DNA from: Coptis chinensis | Lineage: Eukaryota; Streptophyta; Magnoliopsida; Ranunculales; Ranunculaceae | DNA: 64,000 nt | Assembly (NCBI GenBank): GCA_015680905.1 | Contig: CM027382.1 | Span: forward strand, 5,766,001-5,830,000 | Reading direction: 5' to 3' | Shown: positions 50,522 through 61,849 of the stretch, one piece after another | Layout of the letters: every line of letters starts with the position of its first letter | How positions within the stretch are numbered: the stretch's first letter is position 1 | Made by a program: the position numbers and the translations under genes | The notes under the pieces: generated by a model | What the model was told of the DNA's origin: nothing | What the model saw: the letters and a program-made list of their open reading frames with translations, nothing else | The model's database searches: none

Positions 50522-53344
50522 ATGGTGATATCCACTTCACTAAGCCTCCAACAAACCCCATTTCCACCCCAATCCTTAAAACCCAAAGACCCCAAAACAT
50601 GGGATTCAATCATCCAATCTCAAACAAAGCTAAAAAACGACCAAGCAATCCTAAACTCCTACACCCAAATGGAAATTCTAGGCATAGTACCCGATCCACA
50701 CAGTTTACCTCTTATTCTCAAAGCATGTACTAGATTGCATGCTGTCGAAAGGGGCAAGAAAATTCATTCTGATATTGAAAACATGCCATTAGTCAAAGAT
50801 GTTCGAGTTCGAACATCTTTGATTGATTTTTATAGTAAATGTGGGCTACTTGAAGAAGCTTGGAAAGTGTTTGAAGAAACTACTGATAGAGATGTAGTGT
50901 CGTGGAACGCTATGATTTCTGGGTTTGTTAGTGGGTGTTGTTATGGAGATGCTATTGAGTTGTTTTATAGGATGGGGAGTGAGGGTTTTGAGCCTAGTTC
51001 GGTTACTCTGGTGGGAGTGCTTTTGGCGTGTAGGGAGTTAGGGGAGTTGAGATTAGGAGAAGAAGTACATTGTTATTGTTTGAGGAGAGGGTTGTTTGAT
51101 TTGAGTTATCATTTGGGTAATGCTCTAATTGGCTTCTATTCGAGGTTTGATGTGAAAAGGAGAAGTTCTTTTCTTGTATTTGAGTCGATGGCAGTTAGGA
51201 ACAATGTAAGCTGGAATGCTATGATTTCTTCGTGTTTTAGTATGGGAGATGGTTCTGAGGCTTTGGGAATATTTGTTCGCATGCTAGTCGATGGGTTTGA
51301 GGTAAGTTCCATTGCGTTGTTAGTTGCTATCCAGTCTTGCGTGGACTCTGAGTTGCTTGACTTGGGTAAACAGTTACACCAACTTGTGATTAAATTGGGA
51401 TTTTCGTATGATTTGTTTATAGTGAATGCATTGATAAAAATGTATGGATATGACAATATTGATTCTTCGGTTCATTTGTTTGAAACTATCCCTACTAGAG
51501 ATGTCGCCATATGGAATGCTATGATGTCTGCTTATAAAGAATGTGGGTCTCATAGCGAAGTGGTCGCCTTATTTGGTAGAATGCAATCATCTCGCGATAG
51601 AGAAGATCTGACAACTGTTTGTATAGTGTTTTCAGCAATTTCAGAATCAACTAATGGCTTGGGGATAGGTAGAGGCTTGCATGCTCATGTGATAAAGAGA
51701 GGGATGGACATAAATGTAACTCTTGGGAATGCACTGCTAAGCATGTATGCCAACCTAAATTGTGTGGAATCTGCAAAAAGAATTTTTAATGAGATAAATA
51801 GTACAGATGTAATATCGTGGAACACTTTGATCTTGGTAATTGCTAATTACAAATTGATGGGTCAGCTAAAGGACGTCTTTCAGCGGATGGAAAGGTCAAG
51901 TATCAAACCGAACTCTTTTACAATGGTAGCATTTCTTGTTGCATGCAAAGATGAAACTTGTCTGAATATTGGCAAATCTATTCATGGTTATGTGTTTAGA
52001 CATGGTCTTGAATTTAATTTAACATTATGTACTGCACTCACAGATATGTATATGAAATGTGGTAATGAAGCAACTGCAAGACATCTTTTTGAAAGCTTGC
52101 CAGATAGAGATTTGATATCATGGAATGCACTGATCACATGTTACATTGAAAACAGCAGACACAATGAAGCTCTGTTAATATTCCAAAGGATGCTCGCAGA
52201 AGTGGATCCCAACTCGGTGACAGTTATTAATATTATCTCATCTTGTGCCCATCTTGCAAATCTACCTCTGAGTCGATCTGTACATGCATATGCTGTTAGG
52301 AGGGAGTTTGCATTGGGTTCCCACATCTACATGGGGAATGCTCTTGTGACAATGTATGCAAGATGTGGGAGCATTCGCAGTGCTGAAAAGGTCTTTCGGT
52401 GCTTGCTAAAAAGAGATGTTATCTCGTGGAATGCGATTATTGCTGCCTATGGAATGCATGGATATGGGAAGGAGGCACTTACTGCGTTCTCTGAAATGAA
52501 AAGAGATGGGTTCATTCCAACCAGTGTTACTTTTGTCTCTGTGTTATCTGCTTGCAGCCATGCTGGTCTAGTAGAAGAGGGCTGGAAGCATTTCGATTCT
52601 ATGACGCACAATTATAATATAACACCAGAAGTTGTTCACTATGCTTGTATGGTTGATCTACTTGGACGTGGGGGACTTTTAGACGAAGCTGCAAAGTTTA
52701 TTGATTCAATGCCAATTGAACCAGATGCATCTGTCTGGAGAGCTCTGTTTGGTGCTTGTCGCGTTTATTCTGAAGCTAAGCTAGCAACAAAGGTCTTCAG
52801 AAAGCTTGTTGAATTAGAACCCAAGAATGTCGGAAATTATATAATCTTATCTAATATATATTCTGCAGCGGGTCTTTGGGAAGAAGTCAGAAATTTGAGA
52901 ACTGAGCTAATGAATAAGAATTTAACAAAGCCTCCTGGCATTAGCTGGATTGTTAACAGAAGCCAAGTGCACGCATTTACTGCTGGGGATACATCACATC
53001 CTCATTCAAATAAGATATACAGAAAATTAAGCTTATTGATTCCTTCGATCATGGCAAATGGATATGTCCCAGATCATCGTTGGGTATTGCAAGATGTAAA
53101 AGATGAAGAGAAAGATCAGAGACTGTTCAGTCATAGTGAGAAGCTGGCTATTGCCTTTGGGCTGATCAATACAAAAGGTAGTAGAACTCCAATCTTGATC
53201 AACAAGAACCTCAGGGTGTGTGGTGATTGCCATACGTTCAGTAAGTATGTCTCCAAGTTTATTGGGAGGGAAATAGTTCTCAGGGATACAAGTCGTTTTC
53301 ATCATTTTGTTGATGGTGTCTGCTCATGCAAGGACTATTGGTGA
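50522..53344 (+). CDS. DYW-type pentatricopeptide repeat protein
   Basis: Intronless, 940 residues. Tandem PLS-class PPR motifs fill about residues 40-780 (recurring VSWNAMIS, NALIKMYGYD, DVISWNTLI, LGNALLSMYAN, GSIRSAEKVF). They are followed by an E/E+ region with KPPGISWI and a complete DYW domain: HSEKLAIAFGL (His 871, Glu 873), CGDCH (Cys 900 and 903), RFHHFVDGVCSCKDYW at the very end. These residues form the zinc-dependent cytidine deaminase site, so the protein should edit specific C to U sites in plastid or mitochondrial RNA. The leader MVISTSLSLQQTPFPPQSL is short and Ser/Pro-rich. The target site is not deducible by eye, though the PPR code could predict it. No stops or shifts. Confidence 0.95.
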   Translation: MVISTSLSLQQTPFPPQSLKPKDPKTWDSIIQSQTKLKNDQAILNSYTQMEILGIVPDPHSLPLILKACTRLHAVERGKKIHSDIENMPLVKDVRVRTSLIDFYSKCGLLEEAWKVFEETTDRDVVSWNAMISGFVSGCCYGDAIELFYRMGSEGFEPSSVTLVGVLLACRELGELRLGEEVHCYCLRRGLFDLSYHLGNALIGFYSRFDVKRRSSFLVFESMAVRNNVSWNAMISSCFSMGDGSEALGIFVRMLVDGFEVSSIALLVAIQSCVDSELLDLGKQLHQLVIKLGFSYDLFIVNALIKMYGYDNIDSSVHLFETIPTRDVAIWNAMMSAYKECGSHSEVVALFGRMQSSRDREDLTTVCIVFSAISESTNGLGIGRGLHAHVIKRGMDINVTLGNALLSMYANLNCVESAKRIFNEINSTDVISWNTLILVIANYKLMGQLKDVFQRMERSSIKPNSFTMVAFLVACKDETCLNIGKSIHGYVFRHGLEFNLTLCTALTDMYMKCGNEATARHLFESLPDRDLISWNALITCYIENSRHNEALLIFQRMLAEVDPNSVTVINIISSCAHLANLPLSRSVHAYAVRREFALGSHIYMGNALVTMYARCGSIRSAEKVFRCLLKRDVISWNAIIAAYGMHGYGKEALTAFSEMKRDGFIPTSVTFVSVLSACSHAGLVEEGWKHFDSMTHNYNITPEVVHYACMVDLLGRGGLLDEAAKFIDSMPIEPDASVWRALFGACRVYSEAKLATKVFRKLVELEPKNVGNYIILSNIYSAAGLWEEVRNLRTELMNKNLTKPPGISWIVNRSQVHAFTAGDTSHPHSNKIYRKLSLLIPSIMANGYVPDHRWVLQDVKDEEKDQRLFSHSEKLAIAFGLINTKGSRTPILINKNLRVCGDCHTFSKYVSKFIGREIVLRDTSRFHHFVDGVCSCKDYW

Positions 53345-54724
53345 GGACAACGGGAAGACGAAAAAACTTCCACTGCGTAAAGATTTTAAGGCATTGTCCC
53401 ATTACAAAAATTGTATTCTTTTGTATGTTGTGCACGTATACAGTCAAGCTGGTTCGTGTACTAAATTTCAAGTATAGAAAATACAACTCAAGAAACAGTT
53501 TCAATTTCTTAAAGATGTCCCCTACGGCCCTATTTCACTCCTGTGAAATACTTTTCAGCATCCATAATAAATAATAGAAAAAAAACATGGGAAAAGAAGA
53601 AAATAAAAACATGAGTCTCAAAAATCACAATTGAGAAATAGGCCGTCGTGGGCCTGTGATGGAGGGTCGGCTAATTAATACAACTTTCAAAGCTATCAAC
53701 TACCCATAGGTGCCAGCAATGTCCAAACAATTGCAAAAATACAATGGAGCATAAATAAGCCAATGTTTAAGAACGGCAAATTTGTCTCTGATTGTCTGAA
53801 AGTCTAAAAAGTCTTAAACCAAGTCCAGCAGCCAGTGGACAAAACAGACTCAGACCTTGATTTCACTTTTTTTTTAGTTTTTTTTCCAAGAAAGGCAAAC
53901 CAACCGAAATTAACGCACACCACTGGGCATTGTTAGCATATACCACTTAGCAGCACGTGGTTCCAAATCTGGATGAGATCCCTTTCCCCATTTGAATTCC
54001 CCAAAGAAACAACACATTAAATAAAGTAATGAGACACTATCATCTGGTTCCTGAAGTTTTCTAACTACTAAGTACGTTCAAAAGATGCGCAACATTACGT
54101 GTTGTTTTTTATCATTACAAAATGAGAGCTGAAATTTCAAAGTGGCTATAAGCTGAAAGTTATACTTGTCTTAGAGCATCTTCAATAATAGTAACACCCG
54201 TATTTCAGCAACATGAAAACATCGAACATTTGAAAGATGGTCCAATTTCAGCCGTTCTAAGATAAAATGAGGCCAAGGCCACACCACACTTGTACTTATC
54301 ATATGCTGAAAAGTCTGTTCAAAAAGTCTTAAACCGCACTGTATTTGTTCCCTAGCAGCAAACGCAACCCAATTTCATTGAATGCGCTTGGTGAATGGTG
54401 AAGGACTGAATTCAACCAATTTGTAGGCAGATGGCAAAAACATGTGTGTCCTATTAATCTTCTAGAAGCAGCTGATAACTTTCTCAAAGAAATATTAAAT
54501 TGGACAAATCCACCCACGTTGTCATGAACATAATATTATTACTACGTACAGTCGTAGACACCAATATATATACAATACAATAAACATTCGCTGGCAAAAG
54601 ACAGCCTCCTGTTTTCAGACTGGCAGGTAAAATAATGAGGCAACCCCTCAAAAAACATATATCGCTTTCAAATTTTTAACAGAAAACCAAAAAAAAAAAT
54701 TCCTGCAACTCAAAACACCTCCTC
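53345..54724. other. Spacer between PPR and NIPA genes
   Basis: AT-rich, no gene recognised. Frames at 53326-53574 and on the minus strand at 54329-54517 are short and without motifs. Confidence 0.45.
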
Positions 54725-57700
54725 ATGATCGAGAACAAAAAAGGAAAATGGTGTCGTGCAAGTGCTTCACATAGTGATAACTTGAAAGGCTTTATTCTAG
54801 CTGTAGTAGCAAGTGCTTTTATTGGTTCATCTTTTATTATTAAAAAGAAAGGTCTTAAACTTGCTGGTGCTTCTGGTCCTCGTGCTAGTAAGTTTTTTTT
54901 TGGTTTAAAGATTAAATTTTTTTTTTTTTTTTTTTTTTTTAAGGTGTTTGGAGATTTGGGCAGTTCTTAATTTTGAGTTTGATTATGAATTGTAGGTGTT
55001 GGTGGATATGGTTATTTGTTAGAGCCTCTTTGGTGGATGGGCATGGTTACTAGTAAGTTTCTTTCTATATGTTGTTCTTGATGTTAAAATCAAATGGTGT
55101 AAATTGCTTGTTTGAGAAATTAGTATGTGAGCTAGGAATTAAAAGAGTTTATGCATAATGGTTTTGAAAATTTGATGGAATTTCGCGTTGTTGTGGTGTG
55201 ATTGTAGCTGAGAAAACAGTGTTAAGATATTTTATTTAAGAGAAGTAGTCGAGCTTTTGTAGTCTACAATCTTTTTGTAAATGAAATGCCAGTCTTTGCA
55301 TGTGTTACTTCTTTCGCAACTTAGTGTGTAACCTTTATCTGTGATGTTAATCATGCTTCTCGCCAACCCTGCTTTTTGTTTCTTTTGAGGAAAAAACATG
55401 GAAGGAAGTGTGAAGAGGAGATACCCTTCTTCTCATTACTTTATCTAAGCGCTTATATTTTGTTACATGTGGCAGTGATAGTTGGAGAGATTGCGAACTT
55501 TGTTGCGTATATTTTTGCACCTGCTGTTCTTGTGACACCTCTTGGCGCATTGAGTATAATTGTTAGGTAAGACTTAATTCTCATCTCTATGCTCTAGAAT
55601 ACGTATCTTTTTGAAGCATAGTCAGAGATTCTGACGAGTTTGTGGTATTAGTGCTGTTCTGGCACACTTCTTATTGAACGAGAAATTGGAGAAGATGGGG
55701 ATATTAGGTTGTGTTCTTTGCATTGTGGGGTCAACAATAATTGTACTTCATGCTCCTACAGAACGTACTCTGAATTCTGTTCAAGAAATTTGGGGTCTTG
55801 CGACACAACCAGGCAAGCTGCCGAAAATTGAACATATTTCATCCCACCATTCTCGCCAGTTATAAACCTTCTTGAATATTGACTGGTTTGATGTCTTTGG
55901 TCCAGCTTTTCTTGTGTACACGGCATTGGCAGTAGCTTCTGTGCTCGTGCTGACACTGCATTGTGCTCCACGTTATGGGCATACAAACATAATGGTTTAT
56001 ATTGGCATATGCTCCATTTTCGGATCTTTTACTGTAAGTAGTTATAACTTATCTGTTTGACCTTTTCTGGTACGTGTCAGAGTTACCTAGCAGGAATCAT
56101 ATGATGTTACAATGAACTCAAAATGATGTAAAATTAGTTTGGGTATTCATACATCAACCAATTATGAAGTTCATTATAGCAACACCTTTAAGTATTGTAT
56201 CATGTTGAGTATTTCTACATACTGTGATAAGCATTGTAATTTTCATTGGTGTATTCACTCTGATATGTCTGATTTCTAAGTGGCATATTTTTGTGCACGT
56301 AAAGCAATTTGCCTCCTAAATCCAACTACTTTTATATTCTTTTGCAGGTCATGAGCGTAAAAGCCATAGGGATTGCAATAAAACTGACATTGGAGGGTGT
56401 GAACCAGGTCTCATATTTCCAGACCTGGATATTTGCAATGATTTCAGTCAGTTGTATCATCACTCAGTTGAACTATTTAAACAAGGTTGGTACATTTTCT
56501 TCAAATTTTGGACCCATTTCTGGCTGTTGAAAAAAATGCAATACCATAACCAGTTGTAACATTAGGTCTCAGCGACCATGTAGTGTAAACTTGTTTGCTT
56601 TTGCAAAGAGATAAAAGTTGATTTCTGGTTTGACATATTATTGATTAATGCCACTCTTATTAAATGAAATAAAAGATTTCTAGAGGAATTTACGACTAGA
56701 AAGGATATAAGAGGGCAGAAAATCAACCAAATTAAGCAACACTGTCCAGGAATTGAGGTAACATAAGTCAACATGGTATGCATTTATCATTGCTTTAATG
56801 TCTTAAGAATCTAAGTTACTGAATTGTGTATTTGTTCTACTTAAAGGCACGTTTAATAAGTACTGTGAATTTGATATAATTGAAACTGGTGTTTAATTGT
56901 TTATTAGTGATGTGCAACAACTATTGCAGATTAGTTATTTAACTATTTGGGATTTTTGCAACCAACAGGTAGGAATTTATAAATGTGAGTTTCTCAGTTT
57001 TTTCCTACTGCATGATAGATTGAGTGATTGAGAGGATGACAGCCACCTTGACACCTTTCTTCCTTATGGAGCATGTGGTTGCTGATAATGGCATTCTATT
57101 ATTTGATTCGTTGAATAATTGAACGGAATTCAACTTTCATGCATCTGTTCTATATCCATTTTTTGCTTTGTTTAGTTGTTACTGCACTATTTTCAAATAT
57201 TAATTGCTAACAGTAAACCTGTACATGCAGTCAGTTAGCATATGAAGAAACATGAAAAAGATACTTATCATATTTACCTTTGCCATTTGAAGTTGCTATC
57301 GTTGGACAAAATGTAAAATTGTTATTTTATTATTTACTTTGTTGATCTCCAGGCACTGGATACTTTCAACACTGCAGTTGTTTCTCCTATCTACTATGCC
57401 ATGTTCACATCTTTTACGATACTTGCGAGTGCCATAATGTTTAAGGTACATACGGATGAGTTTATGTACTTCAAAATTCAGCTATATTGATAGCCTACAA
57501 AAAAGTTGTTTAGAAGTGAAAATAGTTGTGACCGTCCATTCTCACAATTGACTTGAACCCCAAGTTTGATTGGCTTAGAGATCTCAATACTTGGTTGTTC
57601 TTGAGGGTGGTCTCTATGTTTTGGACATCATCCTTGGCAAAAGTGCACCACTAATTATTCTTTAGATTGTTGTAATTGTCATTAGTTTTCCACTCCTGGC

Positions 57701-58543
57701 CTGTGCATCTATTCTGACTTACGTGCAATTTTTTTATAGGATTATTCTGGTCAGAGCGTGAGCAGTATAGCATCAACGATTTGTGGATTCATCACTGTGC
57801 TTTCTGGTACTGCAGTGTTGCATAGTACCAGAGATCCAGATCCAGCTCCGAGTGCAGGTATGTGCATCCATTTAGTTCTACACATAACAGCTTGCATAAA
57901 GCTTCACATGTAACAATTCTACACGTAATGGGTTAAGGAAACCACGTCAACTTACCATGTTGAGGCGATATGATGAGTAAAATTACCATGTTACAACTTA
58001 AAAATACGATGATGGAACCAATGTAGATTGGTAACCTGTTCTGTGTGGTACTAAACTACTAATCTTTGTTGCGAAGGAACATCTTAGCAAAATTTCTTAA
58101 TGGTCACCAACCTAAACTCACAGAAATTGAGGTATAGGAGGAATCAAATTTTAAATGAAAATTTAAACGTGCTTCTAAAGAGTAAACAGCCTAAAATGTC
58201 TGGAGCAAAATGATTCTCTAACGTCTGCTTAGTGATAGTAGGAAAATGACCTACCAAAAATGATGTATGTATGCACACACCAGGCATGCATGTAGAAATA
58301 TTAATTGTTTTCTTAATATGTAGTGTTTAAATCACCTTGTAAGGCCTAGACGAGAATTTGATTTCCTAGAAACTCTTTTCACTCCTTTCATAATTGATCT
58401 ACAAATGTGCAGATTTGTATTCACCAATTTCTCCCAGAATATCGTGGTATATCCAAGGTAATGGAGACCTATGGAAGCAGAAAGATGAAGATGGCCTGTC
58501 TCCTGATTTTGTCACAATTCTCCGACAAGATTATTTTGCATAG
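54725..58543 (+). CDS. NIPA: NIPA-type magnesium transporter
   Basis: Nine exons: 54725-54887, 54996-55052, 55476-55566, 55652-55812, 55906-56033, 56348-56485, 57353-57445, 57740-57857, 58413-58543; 359 residues, phases close. Typical motifs: NLKGFILAVVASAFIGSSFI, GGYGYLLEPLWWMGM, VGEIANFVAYIFAPAVLVTP, LGALSIIV, NEKLEKMGILGC, PTERTLNSVQEIW, VNQVSYFQTWIF, NTAVVSPIYYAMFT and GFITVLSGTAVLHSTRD. About nine membrane spans are predicted by eye. NIPA proteins are proposed Mg2+ transporters of the plasma membrane and endosomes. Intron 4 (55813-55905) has a GC donor (CCAG|GCAAGC) with a CAG acceptor. A T run of about 22 lies just after exon 1. No coding lesions. Confidence 0.92.
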
Positions 58544-59034
58544 ATGAATCACTTTCGGTACTTCCATATCTAATTGAAAAACAATTTTCTAGAAGCACTT
58601 GGGCGCAGAAATGTTACTGAGAAAGTACAGCTCCTTGTAAATACTAGGAGTCAAAATCAATATTTCTGGTACTCGAATCCTCCTCCCGAGCAACTTAATT
58701 TACAGCTCAAGTGTCTGCATGTGCTTGTGCAGGCCAAGTTGATGTGTTCATATTGTATTATTTTTTCAGTAGGTCTCGGCAAGGACAAGCTTGTAATTGG
58801 GAGCAATATTAAAGCCCTGGCAGTAATTTTGTTGTTGATAAAAAGAATATCAATTATTTTCCTTTTAGTTGGGTGTACATTATGTGTTTCGCTTGTAAAA
58901 TCTTGTTACTGGTGAAGAACCATGTATCCTTGCCTTTGTAGTGAAAGAAAATGATATTTTAGTAAAAATATTAATACTTGAGTCTCATCTGCTTTGATTA
59001 CATATGCCGAACGTTTCAAGCTTTAAACATAAAA
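58544..59034. other. NIPA 3' region
   Basis: Probable 3' untranslated region and flank; a 58574-58915 frame has no motif. Confidence 0.45.
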
Positions 59035-59419
59035 CTAGCATGTGTCCTGTGCTACACATCAGTTCGCCCAGTTGTGAAGAAATAAAATGAAAATTGTTAA
59101 AAAAACGAAAGAGAAACAATTTTTTGTGAATCTCTCACTAAAAAAAGAAAAACAATTTTCTAAAAATAGAGAAGATATACAATTCCTATACATAAATTTT
59201 AGCTTTTAAATTAAGAAGACTATCCTAAAATTATTGAAGAAAGAGGTGGTTCAATTTTAATAGAGATCAGAGAGCCAATTGTAATTAATAAATAGGAGAA
59301 ATGTAATTTAAATAAACGTAGGGAGGTGGTTCTAAAATCTTAATATTGAGAGATTATAAATGCACTGTTCAGTTGAAAAGTGTGGTTCCTACAAACCCTG
59401 CTATCATATAGTGTAGAGA
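59035..59419 (-). mobile_element. Small non-autonomous Helitron
   Basis: 385 bp. Minus strand: host A, then TCTCTACACTATATGATAGC at the 5' end (59419), and at the 3' end hairpin CTGATGTGTAGCACAGG, then ACACATGCTAG and host T (59035-59034). Insertion between A and T without duplication is the Helitron rule. No ORF. Confidence 0.68.
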
Positions 59420-59492
59420 TAAGAAGAAAAAATAAAACACTGCCTTGAAGTTTTTGAGTTTTTTGGAATGTTCCACTATTTGCCTAATTTAC

Positions 59493-59688
59493 GAGAAAAG
59501 CTTGGTCCTCAGTGGTTAGGACGGAAGTGCGTCCAAAGTACTTTTCGAGACCACACATTTGTTGTCCATGTCAGCAACTTCACACAAAAAGTCTGCAACA
59601 AATTTAAAAAAAAAAAAAAAAAAAACGAAATGAGTGGTCACAAATTACTTTGGACGCACAAAGCACTTCGGTCCTAACCGCTGAGGAC
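59493..59688. mobile_element. Palindromic MITE, probably Mutator-type
   Basis: Inverted arms of about 40 bp: GGTCCTCAGTGGTTAGGACG...GTCCAAAGTA (59504-59541) against TACTTTGGACGCAC...CGGTCCTAACCGCTGAGGACC (59646-59689). CTAATTTAC occurs at 59484-59492 and 59689-59697, a 9-bp duplication if the left end includes GAGAAAAGCTTG. A poly-A run of about 20 lies in the loop. Confidence 0.65.
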
Positions 59689-59919
59689 CTAATTTACCTC
59701 AACTTGATTGTCTTGTTCTTAGTATTGAACAGAACATTTGAACTCGTTTAGTAATACAGGCAAGCATTGTTAGTCAGCCCGTGAACAATTCGGTAGACAG
59801 ATTTATGACAGTGGACAAAACTTGGACTGCATATATAATCTTGGTCAAAATGTTTCTGGAAATGTACTCTTTCTCTGCTTCTCGAATGTGGACTTGAGCA
59901 TCATAGACTCCAATTAGTT

Positions 59920-60240
59920 TAAGAGCAAGTCCAATTAGTTTAAGAGCAAAGTCCAATGGGGCTGCTAAAAGCCATATAACACCCTAAAAACCAAAATGTC
60001 ATTTCAATGGGGCTGTTAGAAGGCTTATAAATTTGGTTGGTGTGATAAATCTAGTCAAATTTGTGGTTTTATCTAGCAGTTGTCATAGTAAGTTTCAGAA
60101 GACAGACGACACAATTTTTGCCTTCTGTGTGCTAAATTTCGACGGACAGCAGAAACTGTGCCGTCCGTATCCCTTTAGCACCTCCATTTTCAAAGCCTCC
60201 ATTGGAACTGATTTTGAGTTTTTTACCTCTCAAATTTAGT
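59920..60240. repeat. Repeat-like segment with 22-bp tandem duplication
   Basis: CCAATTAGTTTAAGAGCAAG occurs twice in tandem at about 59909-59953. The following AGTCCAATGGGGCTGCTAAA...CCTCCATTGGAACTGA resembles common plant MITE ends, but matched termini were not proven. Confidence 0.35.
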
Positions 60241-60276
60241 TGGGCAGCCAAAAATACTAAAAATCCTGCGTGGTGG

Positions 60277-60880
60277 TGTAGGGGAGTGATATCCTCATAA
60301 GATTATCATATACGCGTAGAGCATAAGGCGACCTCCAAGATCGACCTGTGAGCAGTTCCTTTGTGAACACACATGTGCGCAGCTTAAGCGAACTCGGGAC
60401 ATCGACCTCCAAGACCGATCTGTGAGTAGCTCCTTTCAGGTAGGTGATATAAACAAAGATGGCTCAGTACGAACACATGGCCAAAGACAGAACGCCGCGA
60501 ATAAGGTCACCACCAGGAGTAATCATTACCAAAATCTTATTGATCATTCTCACTTCCGGGAAATAAGGGCGACCGCGCCAACTCCCAATCAGCACACGAT
60601 TTATAATATAACTAGCCCAACACTCATTCATGATCTCCACCTTACATGTGTACAAGAAACACACGTGTCTTCCGGATTGACATTTCCTTAAGCCTATAAA
60701 TACCACCTGTTTGAACTACGTCGGACCTGATTCCTCTCTCCCCCATAAAAGAAAACCAAAAGAGAATATCGTGAGGGGCTAGGCTTTCGCCACAAGCTTA
60801 ACTTCGGTCCCTCCAAAAGATCTCAACTCTCTTCCCTCATCCCACGCAATCATCAAGGAAAACCAAAACCCACATTTACA
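60277..60880 (+). repeat. 5' LTR of the Tat element
   Basis: 604 bp, starting TGTAGGGG and ending TTTACA, so the ends are the inverted TGTA/TACA. The end directly precedes the primer binding site. It contains a TATA box and two imperfect copies of GACCTCCAAGAxCGAxCTGT (60333-60366 and 60401-60437). The 5' limit is inferred from the TG/CA rule because the 3' LTR is outside the window. Confidence 0.6.
60695..60702 (+). promoter_or_regulatory. TATA box in LTR
   Basis: TATAAATA about 240 bp before gag, inside the LTR, in the place of a U3 promoter. Confidence 0.65.
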
Positions 60881-60881
60881 T

Positions 60882-60899
60882 TGGCGCCGTCTGTGGTTT
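60882..60899 (+). other. Primer binding site
   Basis: TGGCGCCGTCTGTGG one base after the LTR end, the pattern of plant Tat/Athila elements that use a host tRNA 3' end as primer. Confidence 0.75.
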
Positions 60900-60937
60900 C
60901 GATTACTTGAGAAATCACGTTACCCTAACCTAAAATT

Positions 60938-61849
60938 TTGCAATTCTCAAGCCCACGAAGCATGGTCAGCCTCGAAGCTCAGGTTCAACACCTTGCCGAA
61001 CAACTAGGTGTGACAAACGAAAGCATTTCTTTGCTCCGGCAAGAAAATGCTACTTTACGGGCCCAAGTTGATTCTTACCAACAGCAACAAGTCGGTAATG
61101 TTGCTGAAAACGGCATCAACGAGGTTAATCAGCAGATTAACGAATTATCACACAGGATAGGCCAGAGTGCAGTAAAAAAAGATGTCACCCACATTGTGCA
61201 AAAGATGCTCAAGACATACCGCGCATCCCCGTTCAGTGCTGACGTTCTCAGTAAATCTTCTCCTCAAGATTTTATCCAGCCACGTTTCCCCATGTATGAT
61301 GGCAGCACCTGTCCCGGTCAACATGTGGCTCGGTACATTCAGAGTTTGGCCCTCTATAGTTCTTCTGAATATGATCATCTTCATTGTCGATTATTTCCGG
61401 CCAGCCTCAAGAATGGTGCACTTGATTGGTTCTTCTCTCTCGAGCCTGATTCTATTAAAACTTTCGAGCAGCTTACCGACCTGTTTGCCAGCCAATACGT
61501 GCATAACAGACGTAAGAAGGCAGATCTTGATTCGCTGTTTCAGCTATCATTCAGAGAAGATGAGACCATTCGCCAATTCTTAGGGCGGTTCAAGGCCGAA
61601 CTGTTGTGTATGGAAAGCGGACTGAAAGAGTCTTTTGCCACACTAGCATTTTCAAACGCTTGCCAAGTGCGCAATACCGACCTCTCCAGGTCGCTGATGA
61701 AGGAACGCCCCGAAACGCTATCTGAACTGTACGCCCGGGTTGACAAGTATATTAAGTTGCAAGAAAGTTTGCAGTCTAATGGGTTAGCCGAAAACCAAGA
61801 GGTAGCAAATGATCTCGATAATTCCCCGTGCCAAACAAATCCGATTTAA
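60938..61849 (+). CDS. Gag of the Tat element
   Basis: 303 residues. An N-terminal coiled coil (EAQVQHLAEQLGVTNESISL and following) is followed by the plant gag domain: RFPMYDGSTCPGQHVARYI, FPASLKNGALDWFFSL, FEQLTDLFASQYVHNRRKKA, SLFQLSFREDETIRQFLGRF. Gag forms the virus-like particle that packages element RNA. The TAA at 61847-61849 is in the same frame as the downstream nucleocapsid/pol reading, so it is either a normal gag-pol boundary or one of the few decayed codons. Confidence 0.88.
   Translation: MQFSSPRSMVSLEAQVQHLAEQLGVTNESISLLRQENATLRAQVDSYQQQQVGNVAENGINEVNQQINELSHRIGQSAVKKDVTHIVQKMLKTYRASPFSADVLSKSSPQDFIQPRFPMYDGSTCPGQHVARYIQSLALYSSSEYDHLHCRLFPASLKNGALDWFFSLEPDSIKTFEQLTDLFASQYVHNRRKKADLDSLFQLSFREDETIRQFLGRFKAELLCMESGLKESFATLAFSNACQVRNTDLSRSLMKERPETLSELYARVDKYIKLQESLQSNGLAENQEVANDLDNSPCQTNPI

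Noticed and set aside
50522..53344. PPR tandem repeats as a nucleotide repeat array
   Set aside because: The periodicity is in the protein (PPR motifs), not a DNA satellite.
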